Source: Massilia sp. H-1
GTDB taxonomy: Bacteria; Pseudomonadota; Gammaproteobacteria; Burkholderiales; Burkholderiaceae_D
NCBI GenBank assembly: GCA_024703915.1
Contig: CP087969.1
Span: 434,001 to 498,000 of the forward strand
Length of the DNA: 64,000 nt
Direction: 5' to 3'
Shown here: in pieces, positions 55,218-64,000 of the stretch
Position numbering within the stretch: position 1 is the stretch's first letter
Layout: every line of letters starts with the position of its first letter
Made by a program: the position numbers and the translations under genes
The notes under the pieces: model-generated
Told to the model about the DNA's origin: nothing
What the model saw: the letters and a program-made list of their open reading frames with translations, nothing else
The model's database searches: none

Positions 55218-55684
55218 AGTTGGTACCTCATCACGATTGCATCCTCGCGTTGTCCGTTGTGGGCCGGGTAGTAAGCCTTGCGGCGCCCGATTTCAGTGTA
55301 GCCATAGCGTTCGTAGACTTTCAGCGCGCGAGGTTGGACGGGCGCACTTCGAGCAGAATCGAGTCCAGGCCCAGGCCGCGCGCACAGTCGCACACCTTGT
55401 CGAGCAGGTAGCGCCCCAGTCCCTTGTGCTGGTGTGGCGCGGCCACGGCGACATTGAGCAGATGGCCTTCGTCGACCACTTTCATGAGCAGGTAGTAGCC
55501 GATCAGGGCGCCAAGCCTCGTCGCGCAGCACCCAGCCGCTGTAGCCGCTGGCGAGCGAATCGACGAAATTGCCGCGGCTCCAGGGATGCGGATAGACGCT
55601 CGCTTCGAGCGCGAACACCTCGTCCACGTCGTCCATCACCATGGGCGCGCAGGACAGGCGCAGGGCGTCGCTTACCAGCGTCAT
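55214..55684 (-). CDS. rimI: Ribosomal protein S18-alanine N-acetyltransferase RimI (frameshifted)
   Basis: A GNAT-fold enzyme that acetylates the N-terminus of S18. The frame reads [40 protein letters not shown], a shift near 55517, then GYYLLMKVVDEGHLLNVAVA, HQHKGLGRYLLDKV with the acetyl-CoA loop, a shift near 55330, ALKVYERYGYTEIGRRKAYY and the C-terminal DAIVMRYQL. The ATG overlaps the tsaB stop and the TGA overlaps the UDG start, so tsaB-rimI-UDG is a tightly coupled unit. Confidence 0.92.
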   Translation of the reverse strand: MTLVSDALRLSCAPMVMDDVDEVFALEASVYPHPWSRGNFVDSLASGYSGWVLRDEAWRPDRLLPAHESGRRRPSAQCRRGRATPAQGTGALPARQGVRLCARPGPGLDSARSAPVQPRALKVYERYGYTEIGRRKAYYPAHNGQREDAIVMRYQL

Positions 55685-56382
55685 GCGGCGGCCTTGGCGG
55701 CGTTGATGGCCTGGCGCTCGGCGCTGGTGTAGGCGATCTTGTTGCGCAGGTAGAGCGGCTGGGCCTGGGCGGGCGCCAGCGCTTCAGCCGGCCGCCAGCG
55801 CTTCGACCGCCAGTTCGGCGATCTGGCGCGCGTGCGGCATGATGTCGGTGCGCGCAGCCGCCGCGTAAGCGCGTCCTTCAAACGCTTCCGGATAGGCGGA
55901 AAAACCGTTGCCGCAGGCGGTCAGCGGGCCGTCGGCCGCCAGCGGGGCGACGTCGGCCGGAGCGCACAGGGTGGGACCGGCCACGCGCTGGCCGCCCTGG
56001 TACTGGGCCCAGTAGACTTCGCCCATGCGCGCGTCAAGCACGGCCAGGACGTCGTGCGCGCCGCACTCCTGGCGGCAGGCCAGGGCCATGGCGTCGAGCG
56101 TCATGAGCGACAGCACCGGCAGGCCGGCGCCATAGGCCAGGCCCTGGGCGATGCCGCAGGCGGTGCGCACACCGGTAAACGAGCCGGGACCGGCGCCGAA
56201 GGCGATGGCGTCGCAGTCGGCCAGGGCCACGCCCGCCTCCTGCAGCAATTCCTGCACCATCGGCAGGATGGCCTGGGAATGGGTGCGCACGCCGGACGAG
56301 GCGCGCGGATCAGGGCGCCGTCGTGGAGCAAGGCGCAGGAGGCCATTTCGGAGGAAGTTTCAAGGGCAAGAATGAGGGGCAT
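55681..56382 (-). CDS. tsaB: tRNA threonylcarbamoyladenosine biosynthesis protein TsaB (frameshifted)
   Basis: A partner of TsaD in t6A37 tRNA modification. The start [20 protein letters not shown], then [60 protein letters not shown] and [19 protein letters not shown] are diagnostic. Breaks near 55785 and 56310. The C-terminus reads [20 protein letters not shown]. It is divergent from the thioredoxin-like gene with only 36 bases between starts, so the two promoters or ribosome sites are packed together. Confidence 0.94.
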
Positions 56383-56418
56383 GTGCGTATTTTAACCCGA
56401 GCAAGGTAAAATGCGGCC

Positions 56419-56817
56419 ATGCACAGCCATACACTCGACCTTGAAAACCGCGGCACCCTGGCCCAGGCGCTGGCCGGACACGACTGGGTCGTGGCCTGCC
56501 TGTGTGCGCAGTGGTGCGGCACCTGCGGGTCCTACCGGGCCGCCTTCGACGAACTGGCCGCGCGCCATCCGGACCAGCACTTCGTGTGGATCGACATCGA
56601 AGACCAGGCCGACGTGGTGGGCGACCTCGATGTCGACAACTTCCCTACCCTGCTGATCCAGAAGCATGACGTGGTGGCCTTCTTCGGCACCATGCTGCCC
56701 GATGCGGCGCTGGCCGAGCGCCTGATCGCGGCCCAGGTGGCCACGCCGGACGCGGAGCTGCTGCGCCTGGTAAGCAGCAGCGCCGAGCGGCGCGCTGGCA
56801 GTCCGAGTGCAATCTGA
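56419..56817 (+). CDS. Thioredoxin family protein
   Basis: Intact, 132 residues, no signal peptide. The active site is CAQWCGTCGSYRAAFDELAA, so the motif is C-G-T-C in place of C-G-P-C, and DNFPTLLIQ carries the cis-proline of the fold. Such WCGTC variants are known in thioredoxin-like proteins with unusual partners. The N-terminus lacks the first thioredoxin strand pattern seen in TrxA. It faces the EAL-domain gene convergently with a family A palindrome between. Confidence 0.85.
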   Translation: MHSHTLDLENRGTLAQALAGHDWVVACLCAQWCGTCGSYRAAFDELAARHPDQHFVWIDIEDQADVVGDLDVDNFPTLLIQKHDVVAFFGTMLPDAALAERLIAAQVATPDAELLRLVSSSAERRAGSPSAI

Positions 56818-56842
56818 AAACCCTGCTCAAAAACGCCAGCTG

Positions 56843-56943
56843 ACATCGCCCTCGCGAAGGCGGGGCCTATAGCACGCTGAACGACTTCGGTAACGCGCTA
56901 TGGGTCCCGAGTCGTCGGACCGCCGCCTGCGCGAGGACGAGAT
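56843..56943. repeat. Palindromic repeat family A, copy 3
   Basis: Left arm TCGCCCTCGCGAAGGCGGGG with inner CTATAGC, right arm GCTATGGGTCC ... CGCCTGCGCGAGGACG. The right arm has an insertion (about 56911-56926) compared with the other copies. It lies between convergent genes. Confidence 0.8.
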
Positions 56944-56952
56944 CGGGGTTTG

Positions 56953-59900
56953 CTAGCGCTTGCTCCATTTATCCTGCACGGCCTGGGCCGATACCGGGCG
57001 GCTGTACAGATAACCCTGGGCCTGGTTGCAGCCGTGGCGCAGCAGGAACGCGGCCTGGTCGGCCGTCTCCACCCCTTCCGCGATCACCGACAGGTTCAGG
57101 CTCTTGCCGAGCTGGATGATGGCGACCGTGATCGCTTCGTCGTTGACGTCGGTCGACAGGTCGGTAATGAAGCTGCGGTCGATCTTGAGCGTTTGCACCG
57201 GCAGCTGCTTGAGGTAGGCCAGCGAGGAATAGCCGGTGCCGAAATCGTCGATTGCCAGCCCCACGCCGATCGCGTGCAGGTCGTTGATGAACACCAGCGC
57301 GTCGCCCGTGTTCATGATCACCGATTCCGTCACTTCCAGCTGCAGCCTAGCCCGGCTCGAGCCCCGTTTCGCGCAGCACGTCGGCCACCATGCCGAGCGA
57401 TGCTGCCGCGCTCGAACTGCTTGACCGACAGGTTGACCGCCATCTTCGGCACGTGCAAGCCCGCTTCCTGCCAGCGCACCATCTGGCGGCACGCTTCGTA
57501 CAGAACCCACTTGCCGAGCTGGTTGATGAAGCCGGAATCCTCGGCCAGCGGAATGAAGCGCACCGGCGGCACCAGGCCCAGTTCCGGGTTATCCCAGCGC
57601 ACCAGCGCTTCGACCCCGATCAGGCGGCCCGAATCGATTTCGACCTGGGGCTGGTAATTGAGGAAAATTTCGTTCTTGTCGATCGAGCGGCGCAGCATCG
57701 CTTCCAGGCGCAGCCGCTCGACGCCCTCGCCCGTCATCGACGGCGCGTAGAACTGGTAGCCGTTGCGTCCGCGCGCCTTGGCCTGATACATGGCCACGTC
57801 GGCATTGCGGATCAGCATATTCAGGTCGGTGGCGTCGTGCGGGTACAGGCTGATGCCCACGCTGCCGGTGACGAACAGCTCGTAATCGGACACCATGAAG
57901 GGCTGCTCGAACATGGCCATCAGTTTTTCGGCCACGTGGCTAAGCGCCGAACTGGCCGTCGACATCCTCGAGCAGGACGATGAATTCGTCGCCGCCCAGA
58001 CGGGCCAGGGTGTCGCCGTCGCGCAGCTTGTCGGTCAGCGCGTGCGCCACCTGCTTGAGCAGCTCGTCGCCGATGTGGTGGCCAAGCGTGTCGTTGACGT
58101 TCTTGAAGCGGTCCAGGTCGATGAACAGGATCGCCAGCTGCTGGTGGTCGCGCGCGCGCTGCAGGGCGTGGTGCAGGCGGTCGTGGAACAGCAGGCGGTT
58201 GGGCAGGGCCGTGAGCGGATCGTGGTGCGCCATGTGGTCGAGCTTTTCCTGCGATTCCTTGACCTTGGTGATGTCCGAGAACACGCCCACGTAATGGGTG
58301 ATCAGGCCGGCGTCGTCGCGCACGGCCGACACCGTCAGCCATTCCAGATACAGTTCGCCGTTCTTGCGCTGGTGCCAGGCTTCGCCGCGCCAGAAGCCGG
58401 TCTCGGCCAGTTCGCGCCACAGGCCCGTGTAGAAAGCGTCGTCCTGGCGCGCCGACCGGGTCAGGGTCGCGTCCTGGCCCAGCGCTTCGGCTTCGGTGTA
58501 GCCGGTGATCTGGGTAAAGGCCGGGTTGATGGCCACGATCTGGCGCGCCGTGCCGATCACCATCACGCCGTCGGCGATGTGTTCGAGCACGGTGGCCGAC
58601 AGGCGCAGCTTTTCCTCGGCCAGGCGGCGCTCGGTGACGTCGGCATAGACCCAGATCGAGCCTTCGTTCGGATGCAGCGGGTCGAGCGCGCGCCCGCTCA
58701 CCAGGCACCAGAACAGCGAGCCGTCGCGGCGCCGGTACTGGCGCTCCTCGGAAAAGTCCTTGTCCAGCGCCAGCGCCGGGTACTGCACCTGGCCTAGGCC
58801 GACTCGAACTCGGCCCGGGTGGGGAACACGTCGGCGGTCGACATGCCGCTCATGGCGCCCGCATCGTAGCCGAACAGTTCCTCGCAGCGGCGGTTGACCG
58901 AGACCACGCGCCGCGCGCACGAACATGACGCCGAACATGACGTTGTCGAGAATGGCGCTCTGCTCGGCCAGCAAGCCCTCGATCCGCATTTCATTGTGCT
59001 TGCGTTCGCTGATATCGGTGATGATGCCGTCGATCCAGGCCGCGCCCGTGGCTTCGTCGCGCTGGGGCTGGCCCTCCTCGGCCACCCAGCGTTCGGTGCC
59101 GGTGGCGTCGGTGATCCGGTATTCGATCTGGTAAGGCTTGCCGCTCACCACGGCGCCCTGCACCGTGCGCGCCTGCATGCGCCGGTCTTCGGGGCAGATG
59201 ATGTCGGACCAGCGCTCGGTGGCGCTGCCGGTCAGCAGCGCGGCCGGATAGCCGGAGATGTCTTCGATGGCGTCCGACACGAAATCGATGGGGCCGGTCG
59301 GGCGGACCCGGAACACGGCGCCCGGCACCTGGGTGACGATGGTGCGGAAGCGCTCTTCGCGCCGGCCGATGTCTTCGAACAGGTGCTTGATGGCGACCCG
59401 CATCTGCTCCATCTGGCCTAAGCCAGGCGTCCCAGTTCGTCGCTGGCTTACCAGGTCAAGCCGGGTTTCAGAAGTCGCCGCGCGAGAGGCGGTCCGAGAA
59501 ATTCATCAGCTTGCGCAGGGGGACCAGCAGGCGCCGGTTCAGGAACAGCACGATCAGGGCCAGCGAGACGGTCAGCTGGAAGGCCAGCACGAAGGCGTAA
59601 TTGGCTTGCTTGCCGCGCAGCTCGGACTGGCTGCGGGCGTCATCCATCTCGACCAGGATGCGGCCGATGCGTTCGCCGCGCACGAGGATGTCGCGCTCGG
59701 CCCGGTACACATTGCCGATCTGGCGGTTCGGCGAATGCACATTCATGAACTGGGTGTCGGCCTGGCCGATCACCTGGATTTGCAGCACCGAGGGGTCGCG
59801 CATGACCGATTCGACCAGCGAATGGGCCGATTCGGCATTCATGTTCCAGAGCGACTCCTGCATGCCCAGGGCCAGGATGTCGGCATTGCGGCGCAGCGAT

Positions 59901-60076
59901 TCGTTCAGCGCGGTCTGGGCCGAACGCTGTTCCTGCACGCCCAGCAGCACGAAGCCGCCGATCAGGGCGGGGATGACCAGGCCGCCAAACACGACCAGCA
60001 AGAGCGCGCCATAGATCGACAGACCGTACAGGGACGCCAGCCGTGCGCGGAATCGGTGATAGGCGGTTTCAGGCAT
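56953..60076 (-). CDS. Membrane PAS-GGDEF-EAL cyclic di-GMP signalling protein (frameshifted)
   Basis: A protein of about 1,040 residues. The N-terminus (MPETAYHRFRARL) has a membrane helix LLVVFGGLVIPALIGGFVLL, a periplasmic sensor segment and a second helix near LTVSLALIVLFLNR, then a HAMP-like linker. Three PAS regions follow (FRTIVTQVPGAVFRVRPTGP, AILDNVMFGVMFVR, VLEHIADGVMVIGTAR), then DHLALTALPNR-like HHDPLTALPNRLLFHDRL and RLGGDEFIVLLEDVDG (intact GGDEF), and finally IGVEALVRWDNPELG (intact EAL) with AIDDFGTGYSSLAYLKQLPV. Breaks near 57350, 57940, 58793, 58912 and 59420. Both active sites look intact, so it may make or degrade c-di-GMP. Confidence 0.92.
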
Positions 60077-60191
60077 GCAGCATAGAAAGGGGCATGGGAA
60101 CGATGCTTTCAATTATGCACGGAAAGTGGCGTGCCGGTGCACAAAGCGCGGCAACTTGTTATGATCGCAGCACTTTTACAAGGGGAATACC

Positions 60192-60700
60192 ATGACGTTT
60201 TCGATGTACACGGCCTCGGTGCCGGTATTTAAGCAAATTCTCGGCAGTTTGTCGGCCATCCTCGACAAGGCTGGAAGCCCACGCCGCCGAGAAAAGATCA
60301 GTAAGCCCGCCCTGCTCCAGGCGCGCCTCTACCCCGACATGTTCCCGCTGCTGCGCCAGGTGCAGGTCGCGTGCGACTTCGCCAAGGGCGCCTCGGCCCC
60401 GCCTGGCTTGGCGCCGACGTGCCGCGCTATGAAGACACCGAGCAGAGTTTCGCCGAACTGAAACAGCGGATCGCCACCACCCTGGCCTTCATCGACAGCC
60501 TGCCGCAGGACGGGATCGAAGCGTCGGCCCAGCGCGACATCAGCACCAGCAGCGGCGCCAATGCCAAGCAGTTCAAGGGCCAGGTCTACCTGGTGCACTA
60601 CGCGCTGCCGCACTTCTATTTCCACGCCACCACCGCGTACGCGATCCTGCGCCACAACGGCGTGGAAGTGGGCAAGAAAGACTTTATCGGCAGTTTCTAA
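60192..60700 (+). CDS. DUF1993 family protein (frameshifted)
   Basis: The start MTFSMYTASVPVFKQILGSL, then ISKPALLQARLYPDMFPLLR, QVQVACDFAKG, after a shift PRYEDTEQSFAELKQRI, ATTLAFIDSLPQ, YLVHYALPHFYFHATTAYAI and LRHNGVEVGKKDFIG fit DUF1993, a DinB-like four-helix bundle. Histidines in HYALPHFYFH may bind metal. Breaks near 60275 and 60405. It starts 115 bases from the divergent GGDEF-EAL gene. Function unknown. Confidence 0.88.
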
Positions 60701-60887
60701 TCAGGTATTGCGGCGCGGGTAGCCCTGCGCCAGGATGCGCTGCCACACGACTTCCTTGTCGGCAGCGTTCATCGAGACCCAGTGCGCCACTTCGACCACG
60801 GTGCGCCCGCAACCGCGGCACACTTCGTCGAAGGTGGTCGAGCACACGGCCACGCAGGGGGTGTCGGGACGTTCAGGGAATGCTCAC
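60701..60887 (-). CDS. DUF1289 family protein (one frameshift)
   Basis: Read on the - strand from a GTG at 60887: VSIPERPDTPCVAVCSTTFD, EVCRGCGRTVVEVAHWVSMN, ADKEVVWQRILAQGYPRRNT, then TGA at 60701-60703. The C...C......C.GCGRT pattern is diagnostic of the short DUF1289 family, probably a zinc- or Fe-S-binding module. An extra T near 60875 creates a TGA in the N-terminus. It starts seven bases after the DUF1415 stop, so the two are one transcript. Confidence 0.8.
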
Positions 60888-60894
60888 CGGGCCC

Positions 60895-61465
60895 TCACTT
60901 GGCGGGGCCGACATCGAGCTTGTCCCAGCCATCGTGACCGAGCTGCTCCATGGTCTCGATATTCTTGTCAAAAATTTCAGACGCTTCCGGGAACGCCGCC
61001 ACGGCCCGTTCGATGCTTTCCTCTCGCAGCAGGTGCAGGATAGGGTAAGGCGCGCGGTTCGTGTAATTACTGATGTCGTTCTGGTCGGTGTCGGCGAACT
61101 GGTAGTCGGGGGTGAAAACTGGCCACCTGCAGCTCGCCGTCGAGCTGCATGTCTTCGACGGCGGCATCGGCCACGTCGAGGAACTCGTTATAGTCGAGGA
61201 AATCGTTGAGCACGAAGGGGTGGATCAGGAGCGTGGTGTCGATCTTCTCGGGGTCGGTGTCGGACAGCAGCTGCAATTCGTCCATCAGGGTCTCGAGCAG
61301 CTGCTCGGGGCTGGTGGCGGGCGAGACCACGTAACGAATTTGCTTCTTGACATGCACGGCCTTGGCGAAGGGGCACAGGTTCAGGCCGATGACGGCCCGC
61401 TCCAGCCAGCGTTCGGTGGCGGCGATGATGGCGTCGTCGTCGGCATTCAGATTGGGGGTGGACAT
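60895..61465 (-). CDS. DUF1415 family protein (one frameshift)
   Basis: The start MSTPNLNADDDAIIAATERW, then LERAVIGLNLCPFAKAVHVK, a hallmark of DUF1415 with its conserved NLCPFA, and THPFVLNDFLDYNEFLDVAD-like, QVASF. After a break near 61112 the frame gives HPDYQFADTDQNDISNYTNR, APYPILHLLREESIERAVAA and GHDGWDKL. About 190 residues, the family's usual size. Cytoplasmic, function unknown. It is co-directional with the DUF1289 gene. Confidence 0.9.
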
Positions 61466-61740
61466 TATTGCTTTCAGTGTTGCGTTCAGGGAGGCGATCC
61501 CCGAATTGTACGCATTCTTTGCGGCCGCTCATAGTTCGGCCATTGGTGCGCGATTGGTATTGCAGTACTGCGGGGCAATACACGGGAAAGCGGGCCCAAC
61601 CGCGCCGATTGGTCTTCTTTTCCCCGTCAATATTGCGTAAAAGTGTTATCAAAGAATTTGACTGACACACGACGCAATTGCTTGACTGGACCGTAAAAGC
61701 CTACGTACACTCCGCACTTACAGTCACTGATGGAAGCGCC

Positions 61741-63058
61741 ATGACCGACACGACCCGTACCAAGGCAGCACTCGCCGCATTCGCCCTCCTGCTCGCCCCG
61801 GCCCTGTGCCTGGCGGACACTGGCGCAGTGGCCGCTGCCCCGGCCCAGATCGCCAAGTTAGGCCGTGGCCGCCCCGGTGAGCGCCGTGGCCGACTTCAAG
61901 GAAAACGACGTCTGGGGCCGGATCCGCACCGGCTACGCCATTCCCGACATTAATAATGCGCTGGTGGCCAAGCACGTCACCTGGTACAGCTCGCGCCCGG
62001 ACTACATCGCGCGTGGCCACCCGTGCCAACCGCTATATGTTCCATGTGGTCACGGAACTGGAAAAGCGCGGCATGCCGACCGAGCTGGCCCTGCTGCCGG
62101 TGATCGAATCGGCCTTCAATCCGCAAGCCTATTCGAGCGCCAACGCCTCGGGCATGTGGCAATTCGTGCCGGGCACAGGCCGCGACTACAATCTCAAGCA
62201 AAACATGTTCAAGGACGAGCGGCGCGGCGTGCTGGCCTCGACCGATGCCGCCCTGACTTATCTGCAACGCCTGTAGGCCGATGTTCGGCGACTGGCCGCT
62301 GGCCCTGGCCGCCTATAACTGGGGCGAAGGCAATGTCCAGAAGGCGATCAAGAAGAACCAGGCCATGCCGGCCTGCCGACCGACTATGAAAGCCTGGCCG
62401 ACCTGATGCTTAAGCCGAGACGCGCAATTACGTGCCCAAGCTGCAGGCGGTCAAGAACATCATCGCCAACCCGGCCCAGTACAACGTGGCGCTGCCGGTG
62501 ATCGACAATACCCCCTACTTCACGGCGGTCGACAAGACCAGCGACATCGACCTGGTGATCGCGGCCCAGCTGGCGGAAATGTCGGTCGACGAATTCAAGG
62601 CCCTCAATCCCCAGTTCAACCGTCCAGTGATCACGGGCGGCGAACAAACCAAGATTTTGTTGCCGCAGGAAAATGCCGAGAAATTCCATCTGAACCTGGC
62701 CCAGTGGGGCCGTGCCCTGTCGACCTGGACCACGCACAAGATCACGGGCGCGCGAAAGCATGGCCCAGCTGGCATCGCGCTTCGGCACCACGCCGGAAGT
62801 GATCCGCCAGGCCAACAACATTCCTGCCCGCACCCGCCTGGAAGGCTGGCTCCACCATCCTCGTGCCCAAGACCTCGGCCTCGGTGCACAGCGACATCGC
62901 CGAACAGGTGGTCGACAATGCCGTGATGGCCTTCGAAGCCGAACGGGTAGGCCTGCAAGCGACAAGGACAAAAGATGAGCAACGCGCAGCGCCTCAAGGC
63001 CAAAGTGGCCGGGATCAAGGCCCGCGTGGCGACCCGCCGCGGCAGTAACAAAGGCTGA
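61741..63058 (+). CDS. mltD: MltD-like lytic transglycosylase with LysM domain (frameshifted)
   Basis: Cleaves peptidoglycan glycan strands. The start MTDTTRTKAALAAFALLLAP ends in a signal peptide (ALCLAD). The SLT domain reads LALLPVIESAFNPQAYSSAN with the catalytic Glu, ASGMWQFVPGTGRDYNL and LALAAYNWGEGNVQKAI. LysM-type blocks follow (MAQLASRFGTTPEVIRQANN, then SGSTILVPK-like). The C-terminal tail is basic (MSNAQRLKAKVAGIKARVAT, ending RRGSNKG). Breaks near 61858, 62022, 62272, 62376, 62406, 62755, 62850 and 62948. About 440 residues. It is divergent from DUF1415 with a 275-base gap. Confidence 0.9.
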
Positions 63059-63396
63059 AACCCGGGCCGAGACCTGGCCCGGATCCCGCTTTCTCCACGG
63101 ATTTATCTATACAAGCACAGTGAAAGTACTGTATAGTACTGTTTGTGCGCTGCAATAGGTTTTCCGCAGTACCAAGATGTACCACTAGCAGCTTCGCAAG
63201 CCTGGGCAACTCCCCCGAGGAGTTCCCCCAATAAAGCCCTCCCGCCTTGTGTGTCGAACCTGACACCGTCCCGGCGCAAAGCTTTTGTGCCGAAATTTCT
63301 TTCTACCTGAGTCATTTCGTTGTGTTGGTTGGCGTTGCTATTTTGCGCTCGGCGTTATCGTCCGGGTGCTGATCTATACCGAAAGAAAAGAACATA
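63059..63396. promoter_or_regulatory. Long leader region of the DEAD-box helicase gene
   Basis: About 340 bases without a gene. A GC-rich hairpin CCGGGCC/GGCCCGG (63062-63083) follows the mltD stop. Further on are AGTACTGTATAGTACTG (63129-63145, a small palindrome), AACTCC/GGAGTT (about 63208-63225) and CGGCGCAAAGCTTTTGTGCCG (63272-63292) followed by a T-rich run. A long structured leader fits post-transcriptional control of a cold-inducible helicase, but that is inference. Confidence 0.45.
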
Positions 63397-64000
63397 ATGA
63401 GTTTTGAAGCATTAGGCCTCCACGCGTCTATCGTAAAAGCAGTGACCGACGCCGGTTACACCAAGCCAACTCCAGTCCAGGAGCAGGCCATTCCTGCCGC
63501 CATCGAAGGCCGCGACCTGCTCGTGTCCTCGCAGACCGGTTCGGGCAAGACCGCCGCATTCATGCTGCCAGCCCTGCACAAATTCGCCGTTGCCGAGCAA
63601 TCATGCTTCCTGCCAAGACCGCCGCCCAGGAAGCGCAATCGGCGCGCGCCCGTGGCGAGCGTCCACGTTTCAAGCCTGCCCAGCCAAAAATGCTGGTGCT
63701 GACCCCGACCCGCGAACTGGCCCTGCAAGTGACCAGCGCGACCGAAAAATACGGTACCCAGATCCGCCGCATCAAGGCCGTGTCGATTCTGGGCGGCATG
63801 CCTTACCCGAAACAGATGCAACTGCTGTCGCGCAATCCTGAAATCCTGGTGGCCACCCCTGGCCGTCTGATCGACCACATGGAATCGGGCAAGATCGATT
63901 TCTCGCAGCTGGAAATGCTGGTGCTCGACGAAGCGGACCGCATGCTGGACATGGGTTTCATCGACGACATCGAAAAAATCATCGCCGCCACCCCGGCCAA
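63397..64000 (+). CDS. DEAD-box RNA helicase, N-terminal part (RhlE-like, frameshifted)
   Basis: The 3' end lies beyond the window. The frame starts MSFEALGLHASIVKAVTDAG, then the Q motif PTPVQEQAIPAAIEGRD, motif I SSQTGSGKT, and after a shift near 63600 an insertion rich in Ala/Arg/Pro (AKTAAQEAQSARARGERPRF), then LTPTRELALQV (Ia), ILGGMPYPKQ, ATPGRLIDHME (Ib) and VLDEADRMLDMGF (II). The insertion between motifs I and Ia is a feature of this subgroup in Oxalobacteraceae as I recall it. It unwinds structured RNA, likely in ribosome assembly or cold adaptation. Confidence 0.93.

Overview
The window is high-GC bacterial chromosome whose gene content and order (greA-carB-carA, yhbY/rlmE-ftsH-folP-glmM, divergent ppk and pstSCAB-phoU-phoB-phoR, tsaB-rimI-UDG) fit a betaproteobacterium of the Oxalobacteraceae (Massilia/Duganella/Janthinobacterium type). 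The genus is an inference from memory of such genomes; no search was possible.

A dominant technical feature affects every entry. Most genes are broken by small indels and stops, including essential genes such as ftsH, carB and pstC. Many breaks have one signature: where the protein demands the hexamer GCCGGC, the sequence reads GCTTAAGC, GCTTAGGC/GCCTAAGC, GCTTAGC/GCTAAGC or GCCTAGC/GCTAGGC. I treat these as systematic consensus errors, probably at a modified motif, and give each gene its reconstructed full span instead of calling it a pseudogene.

Layout. (1) 1-11.9 kb is an exopolysaccharide locus. On + lie a deacetylase-like end, a GT4 glycosyltransferase, a DegT aminotransferase, a phosphoglycosyl transferase, a PAP2 phosphatase and an acyltransferase. 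On - lie wza, a Wzc-like chain-length regulator/kinase, a duplicated beta-helix lipoprotein and a methyltransferase. (2) 12.1-18.3 kb holds a TonB-like protein with a pentapeptide coil, a solute-binding protein, a flavin reductase, an MBL-fold protein, a SRAP peptidase and a DUF4386 membrane protein. (3) 18.4-23.9 kb is a secreted-enzyme block: GH18 chitinase, GH5-like lipoprotein, acyltransferase and a secreted hypothetical. (4) 24-36 kb is core housekeeping: tRNA-Arg and tRNA-Pro, glmM, folP, ftsH, rlmE, yhbY, DUF4149, greA, carB, carA. (5) 35.6-37.7 kb holds a hypothetical protein, a GlcG-like protein and a patatin. (6) 37.7-47.4 kb is the phosphate regulon: phoR, phoB, phoU, pstB, pstA, pstC and pstS on -, with ppk and sixA on +, and Pho-box pairs facing both ways between pstS and ppk. 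(7) 47.6-64 kb holds a PuuA-like glutamine synthetase, PilZ, radA, alr, lplT, DUF1853, UDG, rimI, tsaB, a thioredoxin-like protein, a PAS-GGDEF-EAL protein, DUF1993, DUF1289, DUF1415, an MltD-like transglycosylase and a DEAD-box helicase cut by the window end.

Two families of dispersed palindromes (three and two copies) lie mostly between convergent genes, with one copy separating phoB from phoR. The pstS-pstC gap carries two mutually exclusive hairpins. I found no CRISPR array, prophage, insertion sequence or rRNA, and no clearly new defence or biosynthetic system. The most informative unusual signals are the motif-linked corruption, the palindromes with compensatory arm changes, the pst hairpin switch, and the architectures of the beta-helix and TonB-like proteins.
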